From positions 1,987,001-2,051,000 of the forward strand of contig OX438748.1 in assembly GCA_949316235.1 (NCBI GenBank): DNA of 64,000 nucleotides. Direction: 5' to 3'. The number at the start of each line of letters is the position of its first letter. Positions within the stretch are counted from its first letter, which is position 1. Position numbers and translations under genes: made by a program. The notes under the pieces are model-generated. The model was not told the DNA's origin and ran no database searches. It was given only the letters and a program-made list of their open reading frames with translations. Source of the DNA: Oegoconia quadripuncta (Eukaryota; Arthropoda; Insecta; Lepidoptera; Autostichidae). Below, piece by piece: positions 10,370-22,975 of this stretch.

Positions 10370-10925
10370 AAAACTAAATAATAACCCGTAACTTCAAATT
10401 ATTTATTTTTACGTATTCATAATCAATTAATTATTATTATTGTTTTGAATTTAAATTATAGATAATAAACATTTGTAATCTTATTTCGTATGTAGACACG
10501 ATGTAAATTGTATAATTGTTTGATTTATTTGAAATTTAATCGTAACTAGAAAATTGTATTGTATGTGTAGTTAAAGACCTATTATACATATCTAATTCGT
10601 TGCCTATTATGTATCTATGTACATGACTGTGTGTGTCTATGTACGTATAAGGTGCATATAAAATGGTATAGTTTGGGGTCGCTATTTACTGGGTTTTCTT
10701 TGCTACTATTGTAATGGTTTGACAATTTTTGTAAATAAAATACTAAATATTTACAAAATTATTTATTTCAAATACCTTTACATCATCATACATACTAAAT
10801 AGTATTATAGTAAATAGAGCTGTATTACTGATAAATAATATACCTAATTTATTGGTAATACAGCTCTATTTACTTTTCAAACAACATAATAAATACACCT
10901 TCGTATCGTTCCATAATTCACATAT
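10370..10925. other. AT-rich intergenic stretch
   Basis: Low-complexity AT-rich DNA. A short inverted pair (AATAGAGCTGTATTACTGAT and ATTGGTAATACAGCTCTATT) at about 10814-10874 forms a hairpin. No gene seen. Confidence 0.4.
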
Positions 10926-10927
10926 AG

Positions 10928-11165
10928 GTAACTAGCTTTCCGCCCGCAGCTTCGCCTGCATTCGATGACTTTATCACGGAAATTTGTTTTTCCCGCGGGA
11001 ACTACTCGCTTTATCGGGATAAAAAATATCCTATGTTTCAATCCAGGGTATGTTTTGCGTATATACCAAATTTCATCCAAATCCGTTCATCCGTTGCGCC
11101 GTGATTGAGCAACATAAACAAACATCCAAACTTTCACATTTATAATATTAGTAAGATTAGTAAAT
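10928..11165 (+). mobile_element. RTE-type LINE/SINE 3' tail
   Basis: CTAGCTTTCCGCCCGCAGCT, GGGATAAAAAATATCCTATG and TTTATAATATTAGTAAGAT are the familiar lepidopteran RTE-like tail. Relatives lie at 47840-48110, 55300-55505 and, reversed, 2608-2755. Confidence 0.7.
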
Positions 11166-11299
11166 GATATAGCGATAACACAAGATCGATGCACCTCTAG
11201 TCTTCAACATGGTGGTGCCACAAGCGCTAGCAGATTTGGTTCGGCGCCTCCCACTCAGGTATAGGATATATAAACCGAGAGGTTTAAAAGTTTAAACAA

Positions 11300-11480
11300 T
11301 TACAAAGCATTAGTGATGCAGATTATGGTACTCAAACAGGACGTTTTACAACTGGTGTAGTCTGCGGGCTATAAGACAGGCATCCGTGGCGATAACAACC
11401 ACAGAGGCTGAAATAGTCGCGGCAAGTGGAGCTGCTACATTAGGACAGTTACTATACTCTTTGCCACATCCCAAGGACCC
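11300..11480 (+). mobile_element. Copia-type RNase H fragment
   Basis: The plus strand reads SDADYGTQTGRFTTGVVCG, then after a break RQASVAITTTEAEIVAASG. These are the copia RNase H hallmarks (DADY and TEAE). It is opposite in strand to the copia copy at 13.1-14.8 kb, so it is a separate remnant. Confidence 0.65.
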
Positions 11481-11489
11481 GTTGTTTTG

Positions 11490-12390
11490 CTGTTGTAGTA
11501 AATTTGTTGGAGTCTAGAAAAAATTGAGTGACTGACACTATTTTGTCCAAAAAATTTTATATGTGGTCACATTTTCACGTTCCGTTTTGGAGCTGTAAAG
11601 AAAATCAGAATATGAATTAAGAGATATACATATTTGTCATGGAATTTGTAGAAAAATATTACCTAACCTCGCTCTCATAACTATTTCTCCATGCGCTTTA
11701 TATGCCTACAGCAGAATTTGTTTTAAATTAAATAAGTAGCATGCCTCTTTTATAAAAATAAATTTCATAATCCTGACAGAAATAAAAATAGGTACCTAAG
11801 TATTGTTGTGCCGTCCTCCTTTCTACGGGCTTATGACCGACACATTCCATTGTCCAACTTGTAGTATAAGTATAACACAGCACATCATGTGAATGGGTGG
11901 GTGTATTGGGTTTGGTATACAGGTTGAAATGGGATGATGATGAGACAAGGGCTTGTGCCGCGACCCAAATATTTCTCTTTGACTCGTTTCGGTGGCAGAG
12001 GTGCTACTCTATTTCAGGCTTTGTACCGTGAGCCATAAAGTATGATGTGTTGTATTACATAGAATGTGGCGGAGTTACACAACTATACCAATCACCTTGT
12101 ATTCACATGCAACATGTAAAATTGTTTAAAGGAATATTATCCTCGCTCTTACTTCCCTTTTTTCACATGCAATAAAACGTACATATATAAAAAAATATCA
12201 TGTACACATCTATTTCTTTCGCATGCAACTAAATAAAAAAAAAGCTACGCGTCATAATTGAATGTACCCACACATGCATACTTCTATTATAAAAAAAATT
12301 ATGAAACTCAAGCACACATTGATTTCTTTCGCATGCAACTAAATAAAAAAAACTAAAAAAAAACTAAATGCATAAAATTTACTAATTACT
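11490..12390. other. Intergenic stretch without a gene
   Basis: Nothing coding. A direct repeat of TTTCTTTCGCATGCAACTAA occurs at about 12211 and 12321. Confidence 0.4.
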
Positions 12391-13115
12391 TTACCAAATG
12401 TTAAACAACTGCCTACTGACATATTTGTACGAGGTGATAAATTGGACCTTGTATACACTACTGTCTTTTTAGGACTGACATTGGATGCTAAGCTTCAGTG
12501 GGGGCCTCATATTGAGAAACTAGCGAAAAAGCTCGCTTCTGCAGCGTATGCAGTCCAAAAAATCAGAAATTTAACAGACAATCATATACCGCAAGACTGG
12601 TTTACTTTATGACTTCTCAATACATTTATGAGAATTTGTTAAAAATATAACCTTATTCGCTAAAAATAGTGATAGGTACAATGTTAATACAAGGAATAAG
12701 AACCAGTTATCAGTTTATGCTAGCCGACTTCATAAAGTTAGTAAATCGTTCAAAGGGCAATGTATACGCTTTTATCATAAGGTTCCAAAATTTGCCTTTA
12801 AATAAATTTAAAGCAATCATAAAACAGAAATTATTAGCAAAAGGCTATTATAAAATCACTGACTATTTGAATGATAAGCAAGCATGGACATAGCTGTCTT
12901 ATTATATTATTCATATAATTATGAAATCACAAATTGTAACCCATAATCTGTTTAAAAGAGCAACCCGAGAGTTTCTTGCTCGTCCTTCTCTGGGGAGTCA
13001 GCTTTGTGAATGAGCCGTAAATTTAAATGTAATATTAATAGTGACGTTTTCAAGTGATAATTTTATCCTATGAAGTAAAATATTTTGATTGGATTTGATT
13101 TGATTTGAATCAACG
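12390..13115 (+). mobile_element. Degraded LINE 3' end, same family as at 4.0-5.0 kb
   Basis: The plus strand reads LTLDAKLQWGPHIEKLAKKL (12475-12535), then breaks, and resumes as NLPLNKFKAIIKQKL with KGYYKITDYLNDKQAW to 12893. A 3' UTR follows and ends with a TTTGATTTGATTTGA tail near 13110. It truncates the copia element. Confidence 0.75.
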
Positions 13116-13121
13116 ACGTTA

Positions 13122-14845
13122 TAAGACCTCGGTGGCTCCACAAGTGTCCAAGTTTTATTTTTTCCGAGAGCCTCAAGTTCCTCATCAATTGCGACTTTCC
13201 ATTTAGCTCCAGCATCTCTGGATAGTGCATCTTTAACTGTCAAAGGATCTTGTGACACAGTAGCAGCTTGGTAAGTCACATAATCTGGAAACGGTTTTGC
13301 TTTCCTTTCACGCAATGGGTACCTCCTGCCCGACGTCTCATTGTCGTAATCTCGCAGTGTATCTTCATCACACTATATGTATATTGATATGCCCACACGT
13401 CTTCATCAACCTCAATAACATCAGGAGCTGTTTCTCTCTGCATAACATGACTCTCATCTTGTTCCTGTATGACATTCATATCTGGAACTACTTCCTTTTG
13501 AATTGTTTCTGGAACTTCATCCAGTTCCATGACAGCTTCTGTCAACGGAACAGTTTGCTCTACGTCTTTCTTGCTCACGTAATTTTGGTTCTCGAAGAAC
13601 GCAACATCCCTGCCCTTGTGCAGGTCACCTGTCGCTGGGTTAATTAAGCGGTAGCCTTTCGTTTCTTCGCAGTATCCAACATGTATCAACTCTTTGCTCT
13701 TTGGATCCCCCATCCCTTGCACCCAAAAGCTTTGAGGTAGCTCAGGTCTACCTTTCTTCTAGTCCACGCCTCTTCTGGCGTCATGTTTTTCACAGCTACG
13801 GTAGGGGATCTATTTTTCAAATAGACAGCAGTATTGACTGCCTCAGCCCATACCCGTCTGCATAAACCTGCCTCTTCCAGCATTGTTCTAGCTTTTTCAG
13901 TGATAGTTCTGTTAGCTCGTTCTGTCACCTCATTTTGTTCGGGTGTATATTCCACTGTCAGTTGATGACGAATTTCCCTTGTCTTGCAGAACTCATCCAT
14001 CTGCCTGTTAACAAACTCCTTGCCATTGTCGGATCTGATAATTTTCAGCTTATTTCCAGTTTGACGTTCCGTCATATTCACGAACTCTACAAACTTCTCA
14101 AACACCTCTCCCTTGCTTTTCAAGAAGAAAACAAATGTTTTTCTTGTGAGATCATCAATAAATGTGAGAAAATATCGGTAGCCTCCATACGACTTCTCAC
14201 TAATAGGATCACACACATCAGTTGCAGCTAACGCCACTTCCTGTGAACAGTGTTGTAGCTTATAAACAACATTATCTACAGTACCTGCATGCGAAACTTC
14301 ACCAGTAACCTTATATCCATCTGCTCTCATTATCTTAAAGCCGGATTTGTCAAACACAACAACTAGATTTCTACGTACGATTGTACTCACACTCAGTAGA
14401 TTAGATGCTAATCTGGGTACATATAGGTAATACATGTCTTATTGAAATATCCATTTCCTCATTAACCACATTCCCAACAGCCTCACCAAATACCATTCCA
14501 CCATTTGCACAAGCTACCTCAACTTGTTTATCTAAAGTTCTTGAAGTCCGTTAACCACTCTCTTCTATTAGTCATATGGTTAGATGCTCCTGAGTCAAGA
14601 ATCCATTCTCCAGATCCTTGATTGCCTGCAGTTGCCATCGCCAAAGATGTCAAAGCATTCTTCTTTAGTTTCGGGTTCTTTGGACAATCGTTCGCTTTAT
14701 GAGGGCCATCACAGATGAAACATTTTATTCGACATGATTTGTTCGTGCTTCTCTGCAGTCGCTTGTCGTTGTGACTTTTAAAATTAGCTTGCAGTGCATT
14801 CGTCGCTGTACTAGGACTTGCTTGATACGCATCTGGATATGATCA
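13122..14845 (-). mobile_element. Decayed Ty1/copia retrotransposon (gag knuckle to start of RT)
   Basis: Read on the minus strand from right to left: a CCHC-like knuckle (CFICDGPHKANDC) near 14730, the protease motif LDSGASNHM near 14600, the integrase core (DDLTRKTFVF, IRSDNGKEF, EQNEVTERANRT) at about 13690-14220, a linker with YCEETKGYRLINP at about 13660, and the first part of RT (KWKVAIDEELEALGKNKTW) near 13200. At least two frameshifts or stops interrupt it. It is cut off at about 13122 by a LINE 3' end, so most of RT and RNase H is missing. Confidence 0.85.
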
Positions 14846-14849
14846 TCAT

Positions 14850-16450
14850 CTACATAGATACTCCATACTTTTTATTACCTACGCATTAATAAATAAATAT
14901 TCTATTATAAATCTTATAATTTAGATATAAATATCTTATACTTAACCACTTGTGCACCCGTCTGTACAAAACACGTATTATTCTGTAATTTTTAGAAGGT
15001 TAGTATAATGTATTGCGCGGCCGCTTTTTTATAACATTTTAGATTTGGTCCGGTTACCTTGGTATAAAAACATTATTTTTTTAAATGTCGGCCCTAAGAA
15101 ACATATGTAACAGCTGTCAGGCACATAACTGTAAAGTTGAGTTTGTAGGGGTATGTGAATTTAGACAGCTGTCACTTTGCTAGAGAATCTTCTCACCCTA
15201 ATCTCCGAAATATTCCCATCTTCTATTCTATCGTCTATTAATTAAAAAGTTTTACACTATATTTTTAGAATGATGGATATATACTGATATTTATTCACCT
15301 TGTGGATTGTTAAACCCACCCTGTACATGTATGTTGTGGTATTTAGATAATTGAATACAAGTATAAGTAGGCAAAGTTTTAATTATAAGTACATATAAGG
15401 ATCCATCGTAGCTTATTTTAGGTGAAGATATACTATATATATTTTACACTATGTGAGTGTCGAACTTAAGTATAGACATTGAGTACTTGTCTCATGTGAA
15501 ATAATGATGCTTCAAGGATCACAAGGTCAGGAAAAAAAAGCACCATAAGAAAACCTGACCTTTTTCAAGAACATAAAATCAAATACACAGCCTAAAAAAC
15601 ATATGTACATTTATTTAAGAAAATACAAATGATATGATATTTACAAATTAAGAAATACTTATATTAAATCAATCATAACACTTATTAAAATCAAATAATA
15701 CAAATATCTTAAAACTAATTAAAAAAGTAGATGGCCTCGTCAGCACTGCCCCTGCAAATCAAAAGTGGATTATTAGTAATCACCAAAACCATGCACAACG
15801 ATGTAATCTCTCTTTGATAGCATCAACGGCTTTTTAGAGATGATCTACCCCAGTCTCACACTGGTGCCGCTTTATAGCTGAATATTACATCTTCAAATTT
15901 CATTTCAAATCATTGTAATACAGAAAAGATATAATAAACTTTAAAACTATTTACAATTGGGGATTCAGAAGTTAACTGAGGGGGATGGGAGGAATGCTAT
16001 CATTAAAGAGAAGTCAACCTCTTTCTCATACATACATAGGTTTGCTACATTTATCTCAAATGTGAGATAATCCCTATACATAAGGGTTAGTGTGTTATAA
16101 ACATATTGCTTGTATCCAAATAATAAACTCATGTGGTATTAGATATAGACAAAATAGTAATCTAATAAACCAGACAAAATAACCAATTTCTTTATGTAGG
16201 TCAAGTCTAAATGCAGCTTATTACTTTGTATGAAAAGTGGTCATACTATTTAAGCATTATGTTCGGTCTGCTCTAATATTCTGAGTTTGTTTATAATCTA
16301 TAAAAGTTTTTGGTATAAAGTGTTATCGTTTAGAGGTTGGTTCAATTCTTATAACGCGTCGGTAACCACATGCACTAACCCTTTACGTTCTAATTACTCT
16401 CTTCCCGTTTTCATTCATCTTCTTAGAGAGTCGATGGTAAAAACATCACT
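14850..16450. other. Intergenic stretch without a recognised gene
   Basis: AT-rich. A short open piece after a TTTGCAG acceptor at about 15722-15753 (minus) could be a terminal exon but is too short to support. A GC-rich candidate exon lies just to the right (see findings). Confidence 0.35.
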
Positions 16451-16847
16451 GTCCCATCATGGGCATTCATCACGCTTCCTAAGTCTTCCCAGAGTTATTG
16501 GGTGCGCCGGCGACCAAGTCGGGGTGTTAATGTAAGACGGGAGTAACGTCTCCCCGTCCCGTCTGAGCAGCGTACACTCGTGTCCTAGGGCCTCAAGGAA
16601 AACGGGGTACATGGAGCGTAGCTGAAAAATAAATGTTTAACTATTTAGTATTTTGTTGTTTGGTTTATGTCGATGATTCTTTAAACACTCTTACTTACCC
16701 ATTGCAAACGCCAAATGTAAGTTTATATGTATATATATGTATAAACAAAGTCCAAAGTAAGCAAAAATGTACTAAATTATCAAACGCTCCAAAAACTGCA
16801 ACAAACAATAATAATAATATTATCCGTTTTTTTTTTTCGTTTCAATC

Positions 16848-17250
16848 TCTCCTCTAGGAGAAGGCAAAGGGATCTAGCCCATAACAGCCATGTCTTATTT
16901 CTCTTATTTCTTCAGTTTGTAAGTCAGTCTCAGTCAAAACAAGTAATACGCATGGACTTTTGAATAATAAGTCCATGGTAATACGTCGTATACTTGGCGT
17001 ATACAGAGTCTAGTCACGGTCAAGTCATTCTTCAGAAGTGTCAGAATGCTTTACAAAAGATTTTGGCGGCTTCTTGTGGGAACCCGAAAGCTCCGTTACG
17101 CACTTTAATTTACACTTCCCTTCACTTGTACACCATCACTAACGTTTGCTGCACAATATTCTGCCAGTATTAAGCTTCAAAAGTCAGAATGCACAAATTA
17201 TAAGAATTATAAAGAAAAATGCTACTTCACTACGACATTTTCAATTACAA
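16848..17250 (-). mobile_element. Poly(A)-tailed repeat family C, copy 1
   Basis: Contains CTCCTCTAGGAGAAGGCAAA and GGCGTATACAGAGTCTAGTC. Other copies are at 21815-22160 (-), 59440-59600 (+, partial) and 59930-60262 (+). In the plus-oriented copies a poly(A) run follows the CTCCTAAAGGAGAGAATGAA end, so it behaves like a retroposed sequence. I do not recognise its parent. Confidence 0.6.
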
Positions 17251-18045
17251 CTTAGGAAATGTCGAAATCTAACAATTAGCTTTTTTAATTCAATTGATAA
17301 ATAAAATATAAATTAAGTATCTCCACACTATTGCGTAAAAAGGAACAATTGTGAGTATTGAATATGTGAGTGTTGCTAGTTAAGGATTTTTTTTTTACTT
17401 TAACGTATTTCATGGTTTATTAATGTTAACATAATACTTTTGGGAAGAAGTATATATTTTTGGATTATCAATGTACTTGTATACAGTCGTTTATAAATAA
17501 TACACTTATTGTTACGTCGTTTAGAAGTTGGTTCGTTTGTATTTTTTTCGAATGGTAACTCGATATACATTATCCCCTCCTAAATTTACTTCTAGGAGCT
17601 TACTTGGTACCAAATTTGCGGTCGACCGCAAGCGAGCTAACCGTTAAACTTTAAGGTTGAACCTTAAACATTTCTTACGTGGTACGCCTGAGCCTGCAGC
17701 CGCGATGCGGTCACAGCAAACTTCTGCGCCACGACATCAATAATCAAAATAATACTGTACTTGACTGTGCCTTACTTCGATTAACAATTTACAACTCGAA
17801 GGCGCATTAATTCCATGTTTTTGTAACCAACTTATCAGCCGCACGTATAATATATTCACCAGGCCTAGCATAAGCAAATTCAATATAATTTATCGTGCAT
17901 GGCAAAGCTCTTCTGCCAATAGCAATGCTGGTTTTGTCTACCGTGGACATAACCGAGCCACGCTAATGACAGACACGCCTTGTAGCGCGCGAGAAATTAT
18001 GTCGAGTTTAATTATGCTAGATATATGCTAGAGAGGACTGGTTAA
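17250..18045. other. Intergenic stretch without a gene
   Basis: AT-rich. A small palindrome (AACTTTAAGGTTGAACCTTAAA) lies near 17645-17670. No coding signal. Confidence 0.4.
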
Positions 18046-18870
18046 ATGAACGAATTACTTGGAAACCCGGGAGAATAAAATGGTACACCGACGGCTCTAA
18101 GTCAGGTTGTGACGTTGGCTGTGGAGTATATGGAGAGCAGCCTAGATTCAAAACTAGGGTACTAAGTAAAAAAATAAAAAAGTACTAGGTAAAAACAAAG
18201 TACTAATCTTGGCAAATACGCCTCCATATTCCAAGCAGAAGTATACTCCATAATAGACTGTGCGGAAATCCTCATAAACGCTACGTCAACCATACCATCT
18301 ATATCCGCTCGGATAGCCAGGCGGCTCTTTTAGCTCAAGCCTCAGACAAAACTGTCTCAAGGCTTAACAGGGTCATTCTTCGTTGGGTCCCGGGGCACGC
18401 AGGCATCGAAGGCAATGAAAAAGCAGACGAACTAGGGACTGAGCCTTTGTGTGGTATCTCAAAAAGCCTAATTCGCTTTACCCTAAGGAACCGGTGCACC
18501 CAAGCATCTCTCAAACTCTGGACGAACACGCCAGGTTTAACATACTCCAAAACACTTATCAAAGCCTTCAACAAGAAGGCAGCCGGGGAAGCGCTGGCAC
18601 CTAGTAGGAACAAATTACGCATTTTCACAAGGGCACTAACGGGACACTGCTGTCTGAGCAAATACATGCTCAACATAGGGCTCTGAGAAACAGGGATGTG
18701 CAGACTTAGCCTCCTCGCAGAGGAAACACCTGCACATCTGCTGTGTGAATGTGGCCCGCTAAAGCGTAAACGTAATACCTGGGCAGCCACCTATTACACC
18801 CGGATGAGATAAAAACCATCGGTGCCAGGAAAATAATCCAATTCCTCAGAGAGGCAAACCTGAGTAACGA
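18045..18870 (+). mobile_element. LINE RNase H and C-terminal zinc-finger fragment (decayed)
   Basis: In shifting plus-strand frames one reads IKWYTDGSKSGCDVGCGVYG (RNase H start), AEILINATSTIP, LNRVILRWVPGHAGIEGNEK and ADELG, then KLRIFTRALTGHC and a CCHC-like HLLCECG end. This is the RNase H domain and tail of an RNase H-bearing non-LTR retrotransposon. Several frameshifts make it inactive. Confidence 0.8.
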
Positions 18871-18982
18871 ACTGTAGGTTAGTGGTGATCACAATAGATC
18901 GGCAACGGTCGCAGTGATACAGGTCTCCGATGACCTGCAACAGCCACACATACAACCAATACCAATTACACAATTCTTTAAT

Positions 18983-19110
18983 CTATCGTTCGAAGTCACA
19001 CGTATTACGCAAAGAAAGCATTTCTACTACGTTGATTCTGCTTTTATGCTTCTGCCATACCCAACATTCGCTCCCATACATCAGCGTAGGTAGCAACACG
19101 TCATTGTCGA
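18983..19110 (-). mobile_element. RTE/CR1-type RT C-terminal fragment
   Basis: The minus strand reads VLLPTLMYGSECWVWQKHK followed by INVVEMLSLRNTC, the well-known end of endonuclease-RT LINEs in insects. It lies next to the unrelated LINE fragment at 18.0-18.9 kb. Confidence 0.7.
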
Positions 19111-20400
19111 TCGCTTTTGAATGACAGCACGCAACAGATGCACCAAATGGTTGCTTTTTTTGCAAACAAAAAGATTTTGCATACTCTTCAAGCGGAAACG
19201 GCGGCGACGCGGCGCAGGGATCAGCAGGCTAAAGACCATGAGACTCGGATAGACTTACACTCGATGATCCTGTCGCCCTACGCACATCGCTGTGGGCGAT
19301 GTCGGTACGACTACACTACATACCCTTGTACTCATCATCATTCTTATGATACCAATTGTCTCACGATTGCATCGTGTACAGACGGGCGAGGATTGCCTTT
19401 ATCAGATACTTACATTATTACATCACTTAATATTAAATATTGAACTAAAGTTACATACCTACTTCTTACAAACTTTTATGTACACTCACCACAAAGTGAT
19501 AATCAAAGATGACGCCAAGAAGCTACAACACAGTGTTGCCAATTATTGAGTTGGCATTTCTTCATATTATTTACAATTTATTTACAGGACAACCGACAAC
19601 CGTATTTATTCCTTCATTACTATCGTATTCGCCATTATTAGAATTTATAAATTTGAGCGGTATGATTGGTTAAAGACATCAGCATTTTTGGGTCAGTGTT
19701 TTGTAACTTAATAGAAGGTACACCTAAAAAAAGAATACAGAACCTCCTCGTTTTTTGAAGTCGGTTAAAAAGATTGTAGTAAAGACTATCGATTTGGCGA
19801 TTCAAAAGAATTTTTGGATCAATAATGTAGCAATAAGAAATATTTGAAAATATCGCAGTAAGAAGACATTTTGGTTTACGAACGGGTCCAAAAAAAAATA
19901 CTTTGACAAATGACATGTGACAACTGACATTTTTAACTGCGAGGTTATTTGAAGAAGGATTTATCCTTAAACATTTAAACGGTATTTGTAAACATAAGAA
20001 CGAACAGGTCACATGAAATGCATTCTCGTAAGACGAGCTACACGAAATGACAGCGAAATTGATAGCAGAGAGAAAAAAAACATTATTTTCTCTGGACTAG
20101 CATCTCTTCCCCATGCGTGAGAATGGTCAAATCTCTAGTCAAAGGGTCTCAAAGAGAAATATTTGGTCTGTTACTGTTGATAAAATCTGATCAGTTTGTA
20201 CTCTATACCACAGAAGTATGTGTATGTGTGCTCACTGGTATACTCATATTACCAACGTTCGTTCTTAGTAGAACAAGTGGCCTAAGTATATTTTATTTTT
20301 AAGCTTTTCTTACGAAACTATTGTGTATTGGTCTAAATAAAAATTCGAAAATTATAAAACTTGTTTTAATCCTAAATCCTTAGATCTTTATTAGCTGCTA
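19110..20400. other. Intergenic stretch with minor repeat scraps
   Basis: Contains the block CCTCGTTTTTTGAAGTCGGT near 19745, a common lepidopteran repeat end. Open frames here have no recognisable domain. Confidence 0.4.
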
Positions 20401-20416
20401 CCTATTCTTAGTTTTA

Positions 20417-20513
20417 CTCACAATTGGCTTAGTTTGCAAACATTTCTAAATATCCATTTACTTACATTTATAAGAAAAGATTGGATATGTTTGCAAACTG
20501 AGTCATCTGTGAG
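20417..20513 (+). ncRNA. Hairpin of pre-miRNA size (candidate only)
   Basis: Arms 20417-20446 and 20484-20513 pair over about 30 positions with two mismatches and two G:U pairs around a 37-nt loop. The best-paired core is TTTGCAAACAT. Size and mismatch pattern are like an insect pre-miRNA. A small hairpin MITE would look similar. I recognise no known miRNA in it. Confidence 0.25.
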
Positions 20514-20539
20514 AAGAAAGGTTTTATTTTTCACTATAG

Positions 20540-21355
20540 AATACTCTAATGCATCCTAAGTACATATAGCACAATTAGTACCACCCGCCTAATACCAGAG
20601 GGCCGATCGAGTCCATTTTGACCTCTGACACAGAATAGGTAATAGTGCCTCTGAGGAGAGATTTTCACAGTAGAGACGGGCCTTCTTTTCCGGATGTATT
20701 ATTCTACTCTTTGGACGAAAATATGGTAGTCAGTGTTGCCAGCATATAATTTCATAGGCCCCCAAACCATATTTCAAACCAGGTTTTGTTCTTTTCTAAA
20801 GTCCTAAATATGTGTGTTACACGTCTGTTAAAATAAGAGTTCAAGACTATATTTATTAATTTCAGTGACAACAAACTGGTACACAGATGTATGGATCTGT
20901 GCGGTTGTCTTTTGACAGTTATGATACTGCCGCATTTATTGGTAATAATTGATTTCCATTATCAAAACATTAAAACAACAATGAATTAAAGTAATGCATT
21001 GCTTTACAGCGAAAAATTGGATGCTATCATCTACATAAATATTCTTGCGTCTTTTCACGTTGTCTAGTGAGATTTTTTCAATCATTTATTTTTTCTTCTG
21101 GAAAACGCCTCATTGGATAACGAAAATTTAAGTAATTAAACCATTAGCAAGTTTATTATTATACATTTACTTCTCTGAGACATTTATATACACCGCTTTT
21201 TATAAGTTGTGGGTTGGTTGTTTGGGGTATATATTAGAATCGACCCCTATATTCCAAGCCAAAAAAGTCATAGACTAAGGTGAATAGGAGGAATAAAATT
21301 CCGCCAATGGGAATAAGAGGTGAAACATTTAACAGCCAATAGGAAGAGGTCACGT
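20540..21355. other. Intergenic stretch without a gene
   Basis: No coding or repeat signal that I can support. Confidence 0.4.
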
Positions 21356-21357
21356 GA

Positions 21358-21755
21358 TAGTGGTCTTGGATTATCGGGTCGTACATTATCGGGCTGTACA
21401 ATATCGACACGGGCAATAATCCACGACCATGTACTTCAAGTATTGGTTGCGCATTATTGGCTGTACATTATCGCCCCGAACAAAAAATGCTCAGCCAGGA
21501 ATGCACAGCCCAATAATGTACGACCCGATAATTCGAGTCAGTGACTGGTCGCGAATTATTGGGTCGTACATTATTTGGCTTCCAATTATTGGCTGTACAT
21601 TCCCGGGCCGGGCATTCCCGGTACGGGGTGATAAACCGAAGCCAGTGAGGAATGTCCGACCCGATAATTCAAGTACATGGTCGCCGATTATTGGCTGTAC
21701 AATATCAGGCTGTGCATTACTGGTTGTGCGTTCCTTGGTCGTGCATTATACGGAC
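21358..21755. repeat. Array of palindromic GGCTGTACATTATTGG-type motifs, copy 2
   Basis: Same motif family as at 8.58-8.97 kb. It contains ATTCAAGTACATGGTCGCCG followed by ATTATTGGCTGTACAATATC, nearly identical to the first copy. No coding sequence is evident inside. Confidence 0.8.
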
Positions 21756-21814
21756 TCGTCACAGCAACGTGAGCACAGACCGTAGTATCCCTATTTATTT
21801 ATTTTTAGTTTTTT

Positions 21815-22160
21815 TTTCTCCTCTAGGAGAAGGCAAAGGGATCTAGCCCATAACAGCCATGTCTTATTTCTTCAGTTTGTAAGTCAGTCTCAGTCAAAAC
21901 AAGTAATTCGTCGTATACTTGGCGTATACAGAGTCTAGTCACGGTCAAGTCATTCTTCAGTAAAGTGGCAGAATGCTTTACAAAAAACTTTGGCGGCTTC
22001 TTGTGTGAACCCGAAAGCTTCGTTATGCACTTTATACTTCTCTTCACTTGCACATCATCACGAGATCATCACTAACTTTTGCTACACAATATTCTGCCAT
22101 TATGCTTCAAAAGTCAGAATGCGCAAATTATAAGAATTGTAAACAAAAATGCAACTTCAC
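21815..22160 (-). mobile_element. Repeat family C, copy 2
   Basis: Same blocks as copy 1 (AGGGATCTAGCCCATAACAG, TTTGGCGGCTTCTTGTG). It directly follows the palindromic motif array. Confidence 0.6.
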
Positions 22161-22818
22161 TTTCCGAGATCACGCCAAAAAGCCCCTACCTCTTGAACGT
22201 GAATGAGAACGCACGCAACGCACCAAGCACTGACCACAGTGTACGCACTGACGTTTTGTTTGAATAATAGGAATAAGGAATAAATTAAAACGCAAAAAAG
22301 AATAAATGCCTCATTTTATTTTTGAATAATACAGCATCAACAGCATCGTCGTATAAATTATTACATAAAATAAACAAGCCAAAGTAATGCCATTACATTA
22401 CAAGATTTAGGATCTATTTTAAGAGAAGCTACAACAATTATTATTATTATTTATAATTTATTGCACACGAGTACACATAAAGGTCAAATATTCGATAGTG
22501 TGCTCCCATTTTTTGCCGTTTCATTATACCGGTGGCATTATAAATAAAAAAAAAACACATGCGCTCATTTAACTTGTTCGGTAACATCTGGCATGGTGGA
22601 TAGTGTGCAAGCTACATCCAGCCCCGCGACCTTGAGCGGAAGTACAGCCGTGCTGGACCGTGTATATGACGCTTTAACCGATTTTGACTGTGAAGCCTTG
22701 TGTAAGTTGCCAGGGGTGCGCTCATCCCTTAACGAAATCCGCCCCGGTAGCATGAATCGTCGTCGCGCGACGCGAGAATGAGATTGTACCTATATTTCGT
22801 CGAAACGAATGAACAGGA
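22160..22818. other. Flank left of the Ty3 insertion, with a GC-rich open frame
   Basis: A 62-codon plus-strand frame (22593-22781, beginning MVDSVQATSSPATLSGSTAV) stands out by GC content, and the opposite strand is also open. I do not recognise it. The rest is AT-rich. Confidence 0.3.
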
Positions 22819-22936
22819 TGTTACATGTATCGGAACGGCCCTAGGCCGCATGTGGGTTTTTGGCAGATGTCACTTAGATTGGAAGTTGGAGGTTAGAATA
22901 AAGATGTTTGAACAACAACTCGTTTATCATTAAACT
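22819..22936 (+). repeat. Ty3 5' LTR
   Basis: 118 bp, beginning TGTTACATG and ending ATTAAACT, identical to the 3' LTR at every position I compared. It is unusually short for an LTR. It contains an AATAAAG stretch that could serve as a poly(A) signal. Confidence 0.9.
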
Positions 22937-22975
22937 TGGTGTCAGGTTCATCGAAAAGAACCCATACATATAAAA

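Noticed and set aside
18335..18790. 151-codon minus-strand open frame
   Set aside because: It is antisense to the LINE RNase H fragment, whose conserved residues read on the plus strand.
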